Below are positions 9,629 through 20,039 of a stretch of DNA of 64,000 nt, piece by piece. The translations under genes and the position numbers were made by a program. Origin of the DNA: Lactobacillus taiwanensis DSM 21401. Its GTDB lineage: Bacteria; Bacillota; Bacilli; Lactobacillales; Lactobacillaceae. The number at the start of each line of letters is the position of its first letter. The first letter of the stretch is position 1. A model generated the notes under the pieces. It did not search any database. It was not told the origin of the DNA and worked only from the letters and a program-made list of their open reading frames with translations. The stretch covers positions 1 through 64,000 of the forward strand of contig NZ_AYZG01000014.1 of assembly GCF_001436695.1 (NCBI RefSeq), in the 5' to 3' direction.

Positions 9629-10147
9629 TTAAAATGGGAGATCATCATCTGAGATGTCAATAGTGCTACCTGAATCTGCAAATGGATCTTGCGGTTTATT
9701 GCTTTCTCCACCAGCAGGGGCATTATTAGTGCTCGGTGCACTTGATCCACCAAAGTTATTGGTACTTGGTGCGTTTCCTCCTTGTGGAGCAAAATTACCA
9801 CCATTAGTCTGACGATTCTCACGATCACGACGCGATTCGAGTAAAGAGAAGTTATCAACGATGACCTCAGTCACGTACACTCTCTTACCATCCTTATCAT
9901 CATACGTTCTAGTTTGAATCCGACCTTGAATACCAACTAGTGAACCTTTTGAGGTAAAGTTAGCAAAATTTTCTGCAGCTTTACGCCAAATTACACAGCT
10001 GATGAAATCAGCACCACGTTCACCTTGACTATTGGTATATTGACGGTCAACAGCTAGAGTAAACGTAGCAACTGAGATTCCACTCCCGGTTGTACGTAAA
10101 TCAGGATCACGTGTTAAACGGCCAACAAGTACAACATTATTAATCAT
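9629..10147 (-). CDS. ssb: single-stranded DNA-binding protein
   Basis: This 172-residue protein has an N-terminal OB fold starting [18 protein letters not shown] with FTLAVDR and [15 protein letters not shown]. It continues with a Gly/Asn/Ser/Pro-rich flexible linker (about residues 112-160). It ends in the acidic tip DISDDDLPF, which binds replication and repair partners. It coats single-stranded DNA at the fork. It is co-transcribed with rpsF and rpsR, the standard Firmicutes arrangement. The ATG follows GGAAGGGGAC. Confidence 0.98.
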   Translation of the reverse strand: MINNVVLVGRLTRDPDLRTTGSGISVATFTLAVDRQYTNSQGERGADFISCVIWRKAAENFANFTSKGSLVGIQGRIQTRTYDDKDGKRVYVTEVIVDNFSLLESRRDRENRQTNGGNFAPQGGNAPSTNNFGGSSAPSTNNAPAGGESNKPQDPFADSGSTIDISDDDLPF

Positions 10148-10180
10148 ACTTTTGTCCCCTTCCTAATTCACGAAAACAAA

Positions 10181-10477
10181 TTACTTGTCTAATTTTACAG
10201 TCATTGAACGTAAAATTTGGTTATCAATACGAGAAAGACGACCAAATTCATCAACTGGTTCAGAGTTTTCTGCAACGAAAGTCATAATGTGATAAGTACC
10301 TTCACGGTATTTTTCAATTTCGTATGCGAAACGTCTCTTACCCCAATCTTTAGATTCAAGTTCTTCAGCACCGTTGTCTGTAACAACCTTGTCGAAACGA
10401 TCGATCAATGCTTTCTTTGAATCTTCGTCAATATCAGGCTTGATGATGTAAGTAACTTCGTACTTAGTTTTTGCCAT
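10181..10477 (-). CDS. rpsF: 30S ribosomal protein S6
   Basis: At 98 residues this is a standard S6, beginning [15 protein letters not shown] and containing the [18 protein letters not shown] core. S6 pairs with S18 on the 30S platform. The open frame extends 31 codons further upstream. ATG 10477 is chosen because AGAGGAGGTG precedes it at good spacing, and because the upstream part contains the promoter and a leader hairpin. It is the first gene of rpsF-ssb-rpsR. Confidence 0.97.
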   Translation of the reverse strand: MAKTKYEVTYIIKPDIDEDSKKALIDRFDKVVTDNGAEELESKDWGKRRFAYEIEKYREGTYHIMTFVAENSEPVDEFGRLSRIDNQILRSMTVKLDK

Positions 10478-10506
10478 AATAATTGCACCTCCTCTTGGAC
10501 TAAATG

Positions 10507-10526
10507 GTTCTTGTAAAATCAAGAAC
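10507..10526 (-). promoter_or_regulatory. hairpin in the rpsF leader
   Basis: In the leader between promoter and rpsF, GTTCTTG and CAAGAAC form a 7-bp stem with the loop ATTTTA. Many Firmicutes use an S6:S18-binding leader for feedback, but the CCG element typical of that motif is not evident here, so a regulatory role is only possible. Confidence 0.35.
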
Positions 10527-10560
10527 AAGGAGTAATGAATAATATTACTCACAATGCTTG

Positions 10561-10589
10561 ATTTTATCACAAAAACAAAAAATTACCAA
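10561..10589 (-). promoter_or_regulatory. promoter of rpsF-ssb-rpsR
   Basis: On the minus strand TTGGTA (10584-10589) and TAAAAT (10561-10566) are separated by 17 nt. TGA directly before the -10 fits an extended -10. The -35 hexamer lies inside the 3' arm of the gyrA terminator. Confidence 0.6.
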
Positions 10590-10652
10590 ATGTTTTTTCA
10601 CGTGATCCTGAGTTTCATTACTCAATTACTATTACGCAAAAACTTTGGTAAT
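10575..10652 (-). terminator. probable gyrA terminator
   Basis: The arms ATTACCAAA (10644-10652) and TTTGGTAAT (10582-10590) pair around a long loop that holds a small TGAGT/ACTCA hairpin. Seven T residues follow on the minus strand. The large loop makes it less certain than the other terminators. Confidence 0.55.
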
Positions 10653-10663
10653 TTTTTTATTTA

Positions 10664-13153
10664 TTAATTTTCTTCTACTGAGTCTTTTTCATCAGATGAT
10701 TCTTCATCCTCTTCACTAGCCTTAGGCACTGCCGTAATGCTTGCAACCTGTGCCCCGTCATCAACCTTAATTAAACGTACACCTAAAGTAGCACGACCAG
10801 TTTGAGAAACATCATCTACATCAAAACGAATCATAACACCTGCACTAGTAATTAGCATAATATCTTCATCGCCATTTACTACAGTTACACCAGCTAAAGG
10901 TCCATTCTTCTCAGTTATATTGGCAGTTTTAATTCCTTTACCACCACGTCCCTTAACTGGATATTCAGATGCTGCAGTTCGTTTTCCGTATCCCTTTTCA
11001 GAAATTACTAATACTTCTGAATCAGGTTTCAAAATATCAGATCCAACAACATAGTCATGGTCTCTTAAATTGATTCCACGTACACCAGCTGCTGTTCTTC
11101 CCATCGAACGAACATCTTTTTCATTGAAAGTTACTGCATAGCCTAAGTGCGTACCAATCAAAATATTTTGCTTACCATCAGTAGTCAAAACATTGTTCAA
11201 TTCATCCTGATCGCGAAGAGTAAGGGCAATTAAGCCACTACGACGAATGTTTTGGAATTCACTAACTTTAGTACGTTTCACTGTTCCCATCTTAGTTACA
11301 AAGAAGAGATAATTATCATCTGCACCTTCAGGAACATTAATTACAGCCTGGATCTTTTCACCCTTATCAAGCTCTAATAAGTTAACGATTGGTAAGCCTT
11401 TAGCATTTCTACCAAATTCTGGAATTTCATAGGCCTTCTTTGAGTATACTTTTCCTAAATTGGTAAAGAATAACAAAAAGTCATGAGTACTTGAGAAGAT
11501 CAAATGATTAATAAAGTCATCATCTTGAACTCCCATACCCTTTATTCCGCGTCCACCACGGTTTTGTACTTTAAATTCATCAGCTGGCATACGTTTAATA
11601 TAACCGTTATGAGTTAAAGTTAAGAGTACGTCCTTTTGTTCGATCAAATCTTCGTCTTCAATTGAAACTGCTTCGCCTTCGGCAATCTTAGTACGACGAT
11701 CATCACCAAAGCGCTTCTGAATATCAAGCAATTCATTATAAATAATCTGATCAATTCGTTCAGGTTTAGCAAGAATATCTCTGTAGTCTGCAATTTTAGC
11801 TTGTAGATCTTGATATTCAGCTTCAATCTTGTCTCGCTCCAAGCCAGTTAAACGAACTAAACGCATATCCAGAATAGCTTGAGATTGACGATCGTCTAAA
11901 CCAAAGTTTTGGATCAATTGTGCTTTAGCTATATCACTATTTTGTGAACCACGAATAATCTTAATGATTTCATCAATGTGGTCTAAGGCAATTCTTAATC
12001 CAGCTAAAATATGCGCTCTAGCTTCTGCCTTCTTCAAATCAAACTTAGTTCTGCGAGTAATAACATCTTCTTGGTGGTGAAGATAGTATTCAAGCATTTG
12101 TTTCAAAGTTAGGAAATGAGGAGCTCCATTGACAATAGCAACCATATTCATTCCAAAGTTTGCTTGCATTTGGGTTTCTTTAAATAAATTATTCAAAACC
12201 ACACTTGCACTTGCATCCCTACGAATATCAATGGTAATTCTCATACCTGTCTGGTCAGATTCATCACGAACCCCAGTAATGCCATCAATAACTTTTTCAC
12301 GAGCTAGGTCAGCGATTTTCTTAACCAATTCAGCCTTATTTACTAAGTAAGGTAACTCACTTACTACAATTCGTTCACGGCCACTTTTTTCAGTTTCAAT
12401 ATTGGTTTTAGCACGGACAACAATATTTCCTTTTCCAGTCTCGTAAGCACGATAAATTCCGCCGCGTCCCATTACAATACCACCGGTTGGAAAATCAGGC
12501 CCAGGTATTACCTTCATCAAATCCTTAGTTGTAACGTCAGGGTTATCCATTAACATGTGAATACCGCGAATTACTTCAGACAAGTTATGCGGTGGGATAT
12601 TAGTAGTCATACCAACAGCAATACCACTAGCACCATTTACTAATAAATTAGGAATTCTAGCTGGTAAAACTGCAGGTTCATTTTCAGTATCGTCATAGTT
12701 ACGTTGCCAATCAATAGTTTCTTTATTGATATCACGAAGCATTTCAACCGCAATTTTACTCATTTTTGCCTCAGTATAACGCATTGCGGCTGGCTCATCC
12801 CCATCGACAGAACCAAAATTTCCGTGTCCATCAACTAACATATAGCGATATGAGAAATCTTGAGCCATGTGAGCCATAGCTAGATAAATTGAAGAGTCAC
12901 CATGTGGGTGGAATTTACCCATAACTTCACCGACAATTCTGGCACTCTTTTTATATTGCTTGTCTGGCGTAACACCTAATTCATGCATTCCGTAAAGAAT
13001 ACGACGCTGTACAGGCTTTAGACCATCACGAACGTCAGGTAGGGCACGAGCCACAATAACTGACATTGCATAGTCTAAGAATGAGCTACGCATCGTATGG
13101 GTTAAATCAACATTACGTATTCTATGATCTTGGGGTTGATTTTCGTTAGCCAT
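10664..13153 (-). CDS. gyrA: DNA gyrase subunit A
   Basis: This 829-residue protein is the breakage-reunion subunit of gyrase. The 5Y-CAP region carries [20 protein letters not shown], the quinolone-resistance region [12 protein letters not shown] near residue 80, and the catalytic tyrosine in [10 protein letters not shown] near residue 123. The GyrA box [11 protein letters not shown] near residue 530 starts the six-bladed DNA-wrapping C-terminal domain. The acidic tail is rich in Ser/Asp/Glu. It follows gyrB after 10 nt, and its ATG is preceded by AGGAGGC. Confidence 0.98.
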   Translation of the reverse strand: MANENQPQDHRIRNVDLTHTMRSSFLDYAMSVIVARALPDVRDGLKPVQRRILYGMHELGVTPDKQYKKSARIVGEVMGKFHPHGDSSIYLAMAHMAQDFSYRYMLVDGHGNFGSVDGDEPAAMRYTEAKMSKIAVEMLRDINKETIDWQRNYDDTENEPAVLPARIPNLLVNGASGIAVGMTTNIPPHNLSEVIRGIHMLMDNPDVTTKDLMKVIPGPDFPTGGIVMGRGGIYRAYETGKGNIVVRAKTNIETEKSGRERIVVSELPYLVNKAELVKKIADLAREKVIDGITGVRDESDQTGMRITIDIRRDASASVVLNNLFKETQMQANFGMNMVAIVNGAPHFLTLKQMLEYYLHHQEDVITRRTKFDLKKAEARAHILAGLRIALDHIDEIIKIIRGSQNSDIAKAQLIQNFGLDDRQSQAILDMRLVRLTGLERDKIEAEYQDLQAKIADYRDILAKPERIDQIIYNELLDIQKRFGDDRRTKIAEGEAVSIEDEDLIEQKDVLLTLTHNGYIKRMPADEFKVQNRGGRGIKGMGVQDDDFINHLIFSSTHDFLLFFTNLGKVYSKKAYEIPEFGRNAKGLPIVNLLELDKGEKIQAVINVPEGADDNYLFFVTKMGTVKRTKVSEFQNIRRSGLIALTLRDQDELNNVLTTDGKQNILIGTHLGYAVTFNEKDVRSMGRTAAGVRGINLRDHDYVVGSDILKPDSEVLVISEKGYGKRTAASEYPVKGRGGKGIKTANITEKNGPLAGVTVVNGDEDIMLITSAGVMIRFDVDDVSQTGRATLGVRLIKVDDGAQVASITAVPKASEEDEESSDEKDSVEEN

Positions 13154-13163
13154 CTAAAGCCTC

Positions 13164-15131
13164 CTAAGCATCTAAATTCTCAACGTATTTAGCGTTCTTT
13201 TCAATAAATTCTCGTCTTGGACCTACTTCATTACCCATTAACAAGTCAAAGACCTTATCTGCGTCTTCGGCATATTCAGGACTTACTCGATCTAAACGAC
13301 GATTTTCTGGATTCATAGTAGTTTCCCATAACTGTTCTGGATCCATTTCACCAAGTCCCTTGTAACGTTGAACCACTGGTTTAGGACTTGGTTGCAAAGT
13401 ACCTAAATAATCATGTAATTCTTCATCTGTATCTAAGTACTTTTCTACTTTACCCTGACGAACTTGATATAGAGGCGGACGAGCAATGTAAACATATCCC
13501 TTCTCAATCATTGGTCGCATGTAGTTGTAGAAGAGAGTTAAAAGTAAAGTTCTGATGTGAGCTCCATCGACATCGGCATCTGTCATGATGATCAACTTAT
13601 GATATCTTGCTTTTGAAACATCAAAATCAGCCCCAAATCCAGTACCTAAAGCAGTAAATAATGATCTAATTTCTTGGTTAGCAAGAATTCGATCCATTGA
13701 TGCTTTTTCAACATTCAAAATCTTACCTCTAATTGGTAAGATAGCTTGCGTCAATCGAGAACGTCCTTGTTTTGCGGATCCACCGGCAGAATTTCCCTCG
13801 ACAATAAATAGTTCAGAAATACTTGGATCATTACTGGTATTGTCAGCTAATTTACCTGGTAAGTTTGCAATTTCAAGACCAGACTTTTTACGCGTAACTT
13901 CACGTGCACGTTTAGCAGCAGTTCTAGCTCTTTCTGCAAGCTGTCCCTTTTCAACGATCTTACGACCTACAGACGGATTTTCCATTAAGAAACGACTAAA
14001 GGTTTCTGAAAATGCGCGGTCTACCGCAGTTCTAGCATCTGAGTTTCCAAGCTTAGTCTTGGTCTGTCCTTCAAATTGAGGATTAGGGTGTTTAACAGAT
14101 ACAACGGCGGTAATACCTTCACGAATATCTTCACCAGAAAGATTATCGTCTTTATCCTTGAGAATTTTGGCTTTGTGAGCATAGTCATTAACTACACGAG
14201 TTAAAGCGGTCTTAAATCCAGCTTCATGCATTCCACCTTCATAAGTGTGAATGTTGTTTGCGAAGGTCATGAGTGTTGTCTTATATCCGTTGGTGTATTG
14301 AAGAGCAACTTCAACGTCAATTCCCTCATAATTTCCTTCGACATAAATTGGCTCATCAAATAATACATCTTGACCCTTATTCAAAAAGGCAACGTATTCC
14401 TTAATTCCACCCTCAAAATGATATACATCAGTTTCGGTAGTTTCTTTACGTTTATCAGTAAACGTAAGTTTTAAGCCCTTGTTTAAAAAGGCAAGTTCAC
14501 GAATTCTATTTTTTAAAATCTTATCGTCAAAGGTAGTAGTTTCGGTGAAAATATCTGGATCAGGATAAAAATGAACAATAGTACCATGTTCTTCAAGTGG
14601 AACCGTACCAATTTGTTTCATTTCACCTACTACTCGGCCATGATCAAAAGAAATTGCATACTTCTTTCCGTCTCTCATAACTGTAACATCAAGTTTAGTT
14701 GAAAGAGCGTTTACTACAGAAGCACCAACACCGTGAAGTCCACCAGATACTTTGTATCCGCCACCGCCGAATTTACCACCAGCGTGTAAAACAGTAAATA
14801 CAGTTTCTAGAGCTGGACGACCAGTTTTTGATTGAATATCTACTGGAATACCACGTCCATCATCTTGGACTGTAACACTACCGTCTTCGTTGACAGTAAT
14901 CTCAATCTTAGTAGCAAAACCTGCTAAGCGTTCGTCAATACTATTATCAATAATTTCCCAAACAAGGTGGTGTAAACCTTGGCTACTAGTTGAGCCAATG
15001 TACATACCTGGACGTTTTCTAACTGCTTCAAGTCCGCCTAGAACTTGAATTTGACTTGCGTTATAAGTATCGGCACGTTTTTCAAAGTCTTTAGCTTTAT
15101 TTAATGCTGCCTTACTCTTATCTTCTGCCAT
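13164..15131 (-). CDS. gyrB: DNA gyrase subunit B
   Basis: This 655-residue protein is the ATPase subunit of gyrase. The GHKL fold carries EIIDNSIDE (motif I), [10 protein letters not shown] and the [18 protein letters not shown] lid. The TOPRIM domain has [17 protein letters not shown] near residue 430 and the acidic [14 protein letters not shown] near 505. The tail [18 protein letters not shown]...[11 protein letters not shown] is normal. Its ATG directly follows the recF stop codon (TAAATG), which suggests translational coupling. AAAGGAG lies upstream. Confidence 0.98.
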   Translation of the reverse strand: MAEDKSKAALNKAKDFEKRADTYNASQIQVLGGLEAVRKRPGMYIGSTSSQGLHHLVWEIIDNSIDERLAGFATKIEITVNEDGSVTVQDDGRGIPVDIQSKTGRPALETVFTVLHAGGKFGGGGYKVSGGLHGVGASVVNALSTKLDVTVMRDGKKYAISFDHGRVVGEMKQIGTVPLEEHGTIVHFYPDPDIFTETTTFDDKILKNRIRELAFLNKGLKLTFTDKRKETTETDVYHFEGGIKEYVAFLNKGQDVLFDEPIYVEGNYEGIDVEVALQYTNGYKTTLMTFANNIHTYEGGMHEAGFKTALTRVVNDYAHKAKILKDKDDNLSGEDIREGITAVVSVKHPNPQFEGQTKTKLGNSDARTAVDRAFSETFSRFLMENPSVGRKIVEKGQLAERARTAAKRAREVTRKKSGLEIANLPGKLADNTSNDPSISELFIVEGNSAGGSAKQGRSRLTQAILPIRGKILNVEKASMDRILANQEIRSLFTALGTGFGADFDVSKARYHKLIIMTDADVDGAHIRTLLLTLFYNYMRPMIEKGYVYIARPPLYQVRQGKVEKYLDTDEELHDYLGTLQPSPKPVVQRYKGLGEMDPEQLWETTMNPENRRLDRVSPEYAEDADKVFDLLMGNEVGPRREFIEKNAKYVENLDA

Positions 15132-16256
15132 TTAACTCTCCTTTGCACTGATCGTTCCAGCAGAAATGTGATAAATCTTAGGTTCCTTCACAATTTCCCA
15201 AGAAATACCTTCTAAATCTGTTGTTGTTATAAAAGTTTGTGTCTTTCCATGAATATAATCTAGTAACCTACTTTGTCTTCGATGGTCTAATTCGCTCATC
15301 ACATCATCTAGAAGTAAAATTGGATATTCTTGTGTTAATTCATGAACTAGTTGAATCTCTGCTAATTTTACACTTAAAGAAATCGTTCTTTGTTGCCCTT
15401 GAGATGCAAAATCATGAGCATTTTTATCATTAATCACAAAATCCAAATCATCCCTATGAGGTCCACTCAAAGTGGTTCCTTTTCGAATTTCATTAGGTCG
15501 ATTTCTTTTATAGCTAGCAATTACTTTTTTATAAATGGTCTCTACATCATCATTCGATGCAATTTCTTTCACTGATGGGCGATAAAAAATCTGCAAATTT
15601 TCAGCTTGACCACTAATTTCACTATGAGCAACTTGAGCATATGAATTAAGTTTTTTGACGTATTTAATTCGACGAGATATTATCTCCGCCGCAACTCCTG
15701 CGAGTTGATCCGATAAGACATCTAAAAAGATTTGATCATGTGCCTTTTTTTGACTTAGCTGCTTCAAATAGTTGTTTCTTTGCTGCAGTACCTGTCGATA
15801 CTGACTAGAATAATATAGATACTCTGAATTAATTTGCCCAAACTCTAAGTCCATAAATCTTCGTCTAACAGATGGTGCCCCTTTAACAAGAGCGAGGTCT
15901 TCAGGAGAAAATAAAATTGCATTCATTTGTCCTACATAAGCTGAAAGCTTTTTTTGCTCCAGTCGGTTTACCCAAGCTTTTTTGCCATTGGGCGTTAAAC
16001 GAAGCTTAAGCTCAACCTCTAGTTGGCTTTTATGAACTTTCCCCTGCAATCCAGCGAACTTACTTCCAAAACGAATTAATTCTTTGTCGCTATTAGTACG
16101 ATGAGACCGAGTTAGTGCTAAAAAATAAATTGCCTCAAGTAAATTAGTTTTTCCTTGAGCATTTGGCCCAATAAAAATATTTACATGAGGATCAAAATTT
16201 ATTTTTAATTCTTCAAAATTCCTAAAGTCCTTCAATTCAAAGTTTGCAAGATACAT
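15132..16256 (-). CDS. recF: DNA replication and repair protein RecF
   Basis: This 374-residue SMC-like ATPase loads RecA at gaps with RecO and RecR. It has Walker [16 protein letters not shown] near residue 30, the signature region [13 protein letters not shown] and [16 protein letters not shown] near residue 300, and Walker [15 protein letters not shown]. Length is normal. It lies 3 nt after yaaA and abuts gyrB in the yaaA-recF-gyrB-gyrA transcription unit. Confidence 0.97.
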   Translation of the reverse strand: MYLANFELKDFRNFEELKINFDPHVNIFIGPNAQGKTNLLEAIYFLALTRSHRTNSDKELIRFGSKFAGLQGKVHKSQLEVELKLRLTPNGKKAWVNRLEQKKLSAYVGQMNAILFSPEDLALVKGAPSVRRRFMDLEFGQINSEYLYYSSQYRQVLQQRNNYLKQLSQKKAHDQIFLDVLSDQLAGVAAEIISRRIKYVKKLNSYAQVAHSEISGQAENLQIFYRPSVKEIASNDDVETIYKKVIASYKRNRPNEIRKGTTLSGPHRDDLDFVINDKNAHDFASQGQQRTISLSVKLAEIQLVHELTQEYPILLLDDVMSELDHRRQSRLLDYIHGKTQTFITTTDLEGISWEIVKEPKIYHISAGTISAKES

Positions 16257-16259
16257 TGG

Positions 16260-16475
16260 CTACTCTGAAATAAATTCATACTCTTCTCCAGCCAATTTCA
16301 ATATATCACCTGAATGTAGCTTCTTTCCTCGGCGATCTTCAAGTTCGCCATTTAATTGAACTGGATTTTCTTTTAGATACCATTTAGCCTGACCACCAGA
16401 AGATATTACACTTTCTTCTTTTAAAAATTGAGCAAGCGTAATATATTCTCCCTTAATTGTGAATTTTTTGATAAT
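16260..16475 (-). CDS. yaaA: YaaA/RlbA family S4-domain RNA-binding protein with ATT start
   Basis: The reading frame encodes 71 residues, the normal YaaA length, with the S4 motif ITLAQFLKEESVISSGGQAK, then LNGELEDRRGKKL and the end GEEYEFISE. YaaA is a small S4 protein implicated in ribosome assembly and sits between dnaN and recF in most Firmicutes. No ATG, GTG or TTG occurs in frame between the upstream stop (TGA, six codons before) and the last quarter of the gene. The best start is ATT at 16473-16475, or the next codon ATC, just after GGGGTGAT, which resembles a Shine-Dalgarno sequence. A strong promoter lies about 30 nt upstream. Confidence 0.85.
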   Translation of the reverse strand: MIKKFTIKGEYITLAQFLKEESVISSGGQAKWYLKENPVQLNGELEDRRGKKLHSGDILKLAGEEYEFISE

Positions 16476-16505
16476 ATCACCCCGTTTACCTTGTCATACC
16501 TAGCT

Positions 16506-16534
16506 ATTATACCGTTTTTTTATGTGAAATTCAA
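16506..16534 (-). promoter_or_regulatory. promoter of yaaA-recF-gyrB-gyrA
   Basis: On the minus strand TTGAAT (16529-16534), a 17-nt spacer and a perfect TATAAT (16506-16511). The predicted transcript starts about 25 nt before the ATT start of yaaA. Confidence 0.75.
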
Positions 16535-16647
16535 TTTTGTGACGCATTATAGTCTTTTTTAAGCCATTTTTTCACAAATTAATATGGTTATACTTAACCA
16601 GTTAAAAATTCGCTTATTCGGCCTAAATTTAGCTTTTAAGTGTGAAA

Positions 16648-16680
16648 AGCAAAAAAAGAGCTGCTAAAGCAGCTCTTTTT
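16648..16680 (-). terminator. terminator of dnaN
   Basis: A 10-bp stem AAAGAGCTGC/GCAGCTCTTT with a TTTA loop on the minus strand is followed by seven T residues. It starts 12 nt after the dnaN stop and has T runs on both sides. Confidence 0.88.
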
Positions 16681-16691
16681 TAGTTTTTTAA

Positions 16692-17822
16692 CTAAAAGGT
16701 TCTAACTGGAGTAATTAATTGAGTAAAGTTGACGTCTTGTTTTGCTGGAACAACAGTGAATGGTCTCAATGGTTGAGTAAAGTTCATGATAATAGAATCC
16801 GTAATGGATGCACGTAATGCTTCTCTTAAATAATCAGGGTTAAAAGAAATTGTCAATCCATCACCTTCAAGATTCTTAAATCCAATCTCTTCTTCAACAT
16901 TACCGATTTCTGGTGAATCACCCTGTAGTTTAACCAACTGATTTTGAACATCTAAGGTCATTTTAACTACATTATTACGACTTTCATGAGTAAGCAAACT
17001 AGCGCGTTCTAATGATCGAGCTAGAACTGGTAGTTCAAATTCAACTGAAGTTGTAGATTCAGTTGGAATTAAGCGATCAGTATCTGGATATTGACCATCA
17101 AGTAACCGGGAATAAAATGCAATGTTTCCTACTTCAAATAGTACCTGATTTTCTCCCGGATTTACTGTAATTTCAGGATCGTTTTCTCCAATAATTCTAG
17201 CTAATTCTACCAAGCTCTTTCCTGGAATAATTAAATCAGTACTAGTTTGAGGACCATTTTCTAAAGAAATTTGACGTTGTGACAAACGGTGACTGTCAGT
17301 AGCTACTGCTTTAATTGATGAATTATTAAAAATAAAGTTAACACCAGTTAAAGTTGGACGGCTTTCTTGAGTAGCAACAGCAAAGACAGTTTCATTAATA
17401 ATTTCTCTAAAAGTTTTTCCAGAAATTTTAAATGAAGCATCCGTAGAAATTTCTGGTAGGTGTGGATAGTTATTGGCGTCTAATCCGTTAATCATAAATT
17501 CTGTATTTTCAGAAACGATCTTTGTTTGAAAGCTTTCTTTTACTTCAAATGAAAAATCTTTACCTGGTAATTTTTTAACAATTTCGCTGAAGAAACGTGC
17601 TGGCAAAACAATTGAACCAGTTGACTGAACAACTAAATCATCATTTACCGGTATTTGAATCTCAATAGAAATGTCAGTATCACTACCAGTTAAAGTAAGC
17701 ATTTCGTCGGTAAGATTAAGTTTAATACCACTTAAGATCGGAATACTTGCACGTGAAGAAATTGCACGCATTGCATTGTTTAGGTTTTCGAGGAATAAAT
17801 TACGATTAATTGTAAACTGCAT
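16692..17822 (-). CDS. dnaN: DNA polymerase III sliding clamp (beta subunit)
   Basis: This 376-residue protein begins MQFTINRNLFLENLNNAMRA and has three clamp domains of about 120 residues each. Conserved points include PILSGIKL, ATDSHRLSQRQ near residue 178 and the C-terminal LITPVRTF. It forms the dimeric ring that tethers the replicative polymerase. The ATG has CAGGAGG 6 nt upstream. It is 180 nt from dnaA and that gap carries DnaA boxes. Confidence 0.98.
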   Translation of the reverse strand: MQFTINRNLFLENLNNAMRAISSRASIPILSGIKLNLTDEMLTLTGSDTDISIEIQIPVNDDLVVQSTGSIVLPARFFSEIVKKLPGKDFSFEVKESFQTKIVSENTEFMINGLDANNYPHLPEISTDASFKISGKTFREIINETVFAVATQESRPTLTGVNFIFNNSSIKAVATDSHRLSQRQISLENGPQTSTDLIIPGKSLVELARIIGENDPEITVNPGENQVLFEVGNIAFYSRLLDGQYPDTDRLIPTESTTSVEFELPVLARSLERASLLTHESRNNVVKMTLDVQNQLVKLQGDSPEIGNVEEEIGFKNLEGDGLTISFNPDYLREALRASITDSIIMNFTQPLRPFTVVPAKQDVNFTQLITPVRTF

Positions 17823-17963
17823 CGTTTACCTCCTGTGAAGTTTTATGTACTTTGTTTTATTTAATTATATATTTAAATACTTAGAAGTAGTAGTAGGGCC
17901 AGTGGAATCTGTGGGAAAGTAGACAAACACCTGAATAAAACGGACTTTTGTCTGTTTAACAAA

Positions 17964-17990
17964 TGTGGACAAAAGCAAAAGTTATCCACA
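17964..17990. promoter_or_regulatory. DnaA boxes between dnaA and dnaN
   Basis: A perfect box TTATCCACA (17982-17990) and a one-mismatch box TGTGGACAA (17964-17972) lie on opposite strands, just after the dnaA stop. They may add to origin function or control dnaN. Confidence 0.75.
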
Positions 17991-18002
17991 TGTTATTAAC
18001 TT

Positions 18003-19367
18003 TTAGTGTTCTAGCATGGCTTTCAAATCATAGATAGCTGCTTTAATTTCAGCATCTGTTTTTAGAGCACGAGAAATTTTATCGCAGGCATGCATAACTG
18101 TTGTATGATCTTTGCCACCAAATTCTTGACCAATTTTTGGCAAACTAGAATCTGTTAACTCACGTGAAAGATACATTGCAATTTGGCGGGGAACGACAAT
18201 TTGCTTAACTCGCTTTTTTCCTTTTAATTCAGTGGTTGAAGTTTGGAAATAGTTTGCAACAACCTCTTGAATTTTCGAAATCTGAAGTCCTCTATTTTTT
18301 TGTACAAGTTTTAAATCGGCCAAAGCTTCTTTAGCTAGATCAACGTTAATATCTTCTCGTTCAATAGTGGCATGAGCTTGGACCTTGACTAAGGCTCCCT
18401 CAAGTTCTCGAATGTTGGTATCAACTTGTGAAGCAATGTAGTCAAGCGTACTGTCATCGATTGACAACCCATCAGTTTCGGCTTTTTTACGTAAAATTGC
18501 GATTCTAGTTTCTAAATCAGGCGGTGTAATTTCTACTTGTAGTCCCCATGCAAACCGAGAGACTAAACGTTCTGATAATTCAGGAATTTCAGTTGGTAGA
18601 CGATCACTAGTCATTACAATTTGTTTTTGATCATTATAAAGAGTTTCAAAGGTATGGAAGAACTCTTCTTGAATTCCCTCTTTTTTAGAAAAGAATTGAA
18701 TATCATCTACTAGTAAGAGATCACAGTTCCTATATTTATTACGAAATTCAGCTTGAGTTTTATTTTTTATTGAATTAATAAAGTCATTTACAAAGGTCTC
18801 GCTTTGAATATAGACCACTTTTGCATGTGGCTTTTCAGCGAGCATTTGGTGTCCAATAGCTTGCATTAGGTGAGTTTTACCTAAACCAACTCCACCAAAA
18901 ATAAATAAAGGATTATAGAAACTACCTGGATTATCTGCTACGGCTAAAGCTGCCCCGGCAGCAAGTTTATTTCCCTCACCTTGAACAAATGTGTCAAAGG
19001 TATACTTACTATTTAATTGAAGATCTTGAGCAAATTCATTACGACGATCTTCTAATATTTCTTGATTAGTTTTAATTCTTGGTTTTGGTGTAACTAAACG
19101 TTCAGGACCTTCTTTGCCAGCAACTTCGAACTTAGGTTGAATTTCCATATCCGCATAAGCGTAAGCTTCCTGGATTAATTGTGATGCTAAATTCTTTTCC
19201 CAATATCCTTTTGCAACAGGAGATTCAACAGCAATTATCATTTCTTTTGTCTTTTTATTAAAGGAAATAGGTTTAGTATTTTTAAACCAAGCATTATAGG
19301 CAACTGTGCTGTAGCTTTTTTTCATCTCAGCATTAAAAAATTGCCAAAATTTATCTAGATCAAACAA
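18003..19367 (-). CDS. dnaA: chromosomal replication initiator DnaA
   Basis: This 454-residue protein has an N-terminal domain I (DKFWQFF...YNAWFKNTKP), AAA+ Walker A GGVGLGKTHLMQAIGH near residue 160, Walker B LLLVDDIQFF, and sensor II. The C-terminal DNA-binding helix-turn-helix has the DnaA signature GGKDHTTVMHACDKI. It binds the boxes on both sides of its own gene and opens oriC. The frame extends 26 codons further upstream, but TTG 19367 is chosen because GGAGG lies 8 nt before it and the protein then starts FDLDKFW as in relatives. A DnaA box at 19390-19398 sits in the leader, which suggests autoregulation. Confidence 0.98.
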   Translation of the reverse strand: MFDLDKFWQFFNAEMKKSYSTVAYNAWFKNTKPISFNKKTKEMIIAVESPVAKGYWEKNLASQLIQEAYAYADMEIQPKFEVAGKEGPERLVTPKPRIKTNQEILEDRRNEFAQDLQLNSKYTFDTFVQGEGNKLAAGAALAVADNPGSFYNPLFIFGGVGLGKTHLMQAIGHQMLAEKPHAKVVYIQSETFVNDFINSIKNKTQAEFRNKYRNCDLLLVDDIQFFSKKEGIQEEFFHTFETLYNDQKQIVMTSDRLPTEIPELSERLVSRFAWGLQVEITPPDLETRIAILRKKAETDGLSIDDSTLDYIASQVDTNIRELEGALVKVQAHATIEREDINVDLAKEALADLKLVQKNRGLQISKIQEVVANYFQTSTTELKGKKRVKQIVVPRQIAMYLSRELTDSSLPKIGQEFGGKDHTTVMHACDKISRALKTDAEIKAAIYDLKAMLEH

Positions 19368-19770
19368 AAAAATTCCTCCAAATACTGTATTATCCACAGA
19401 ATAAGTCAAAATAAGTTTAGCATGAATTAAAAAAGTTTTCCACAAGTAATAAAAGAAACTAACATATTCACAGTGCTGTGGAAAATAAAAAGATAAAAAT
19501 CCACCAGGGTATGAAATAAAATTTCATAAAATAATTATCCACAGTATCTTGTGGGACTTTATTATGCTATAAATCAATGTTTGAATATCTTTTTATTAGA
19601 TTATACACAGGGTGTTTATTATATTCTAAACAGGGTGTGAATTGTGCATAACTTTGAGAATTATGCTGTTAATAAAAATAGATAGAAAAAACAAAATAAA
19701 GATATCCACAAATTGAAACTAGAAAAATCTTTTAAAAACACTTTTCTTTTCAGGAAAATTTTGATAAGGA
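19368..19770. other. oriC: DnaA-box cluster and AT-rich unwinding region
   Basis: The dnaA-rpmH gap contains TTATCCACA at 19390-19398 and 19535-19543. One-mismatch boxes lie at 19436-19444, 19477-19485 (TGTGGAAAA), 19601-19609 (TTATACACA), 19643-19651 (TGTGCATAA) and 19702-19710 (ATATCCACA). The 9-mer ACAGGGTGT occurs twice in direct orientation (19607-19615 and 19630-19638) between boxes. The stretch 19655-19800 is almost pure A/T and is the likely unwinding element. The strand switch of genes here supports this as the replication origin. Confidence 0.92.
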
Positions 19771-19771
19771 C

Positions 19772-19800
19772 TTGGTTTTTTTGTTTAAATATGCTATTCT
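19772..19800 (+). promoter_or_regulatory. promoter of rpmH-rnpA
   Basis: TTGGTT (19772-19777), a 17-nt spacer and TATTCT (19795-19800) with TGC before it (extended -10). The gap to rpmH leaves a leader of about 45 nt ending in a strong GGAGGTG ribosome site. Confidence 0.65.
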
Positions 19801-19850
19801 ATCTTAGAAATTATGCTTATTAAGCATTGAAAAACGGAGGTGCAACATTA

Positions 19851-19991
19851 ATGTCAACTAAGAGAACTTACCAACCTAAGAAGCGTCACCGTTCACGCGT
19901 TCACGGTTTTATGAAGCGTATGGCTACAGCAAACGGCCGTAAGGTTTTAGCAAGACGCCGTAAAAAGGGTAGAAAAGTCTTATCTGCTTAA
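19851..19991 (+). CDS. rpmH: 50S ribosomal protein L34
   Basis: This 46-residue highly basic protein reads [20 protein letters not shown] and continues with [14 protein letters not shown] and GRKVLSA, the normal L34 sequence with a short N-terminal Ser-Thr extension. GGAGGTG lies 10 nt upstream of the ATG. It is the first gene of the rpmH-rnpA-yidC cluster on the plus strand, which marks the right side of oriC. Confidence 0.98.
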   Translation: MSTKRTYQPKKRHRSRVHGFMKRMATANGRKVLARRRKKGRKVLSA

Positions 19992-19992
19992 G

Positions 19993-20016
19993 CCACTGAA
20001 GCTCAGTGGTTTTTTT
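19993..20016 (+). terminator. terminator/attenuator between rpmH and rnpA
   Basis: A 7-bp stem CCACTGA/TCAGTGG with an AGC loop plus seven T residues lies directly after the rpmH stop. It probably lowers rnpA expression relative to L34. Confidence 0.85.
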
Positions 20017-20039
20017 AATTTAAGTAAGGATGAACCAGA

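Noticed and set aside
10604..10619. CACGTG motif as parS near the gyrA terminator
   Set aside because: Only about 12 of 16 positions match the consensus and the palindrome is poor.
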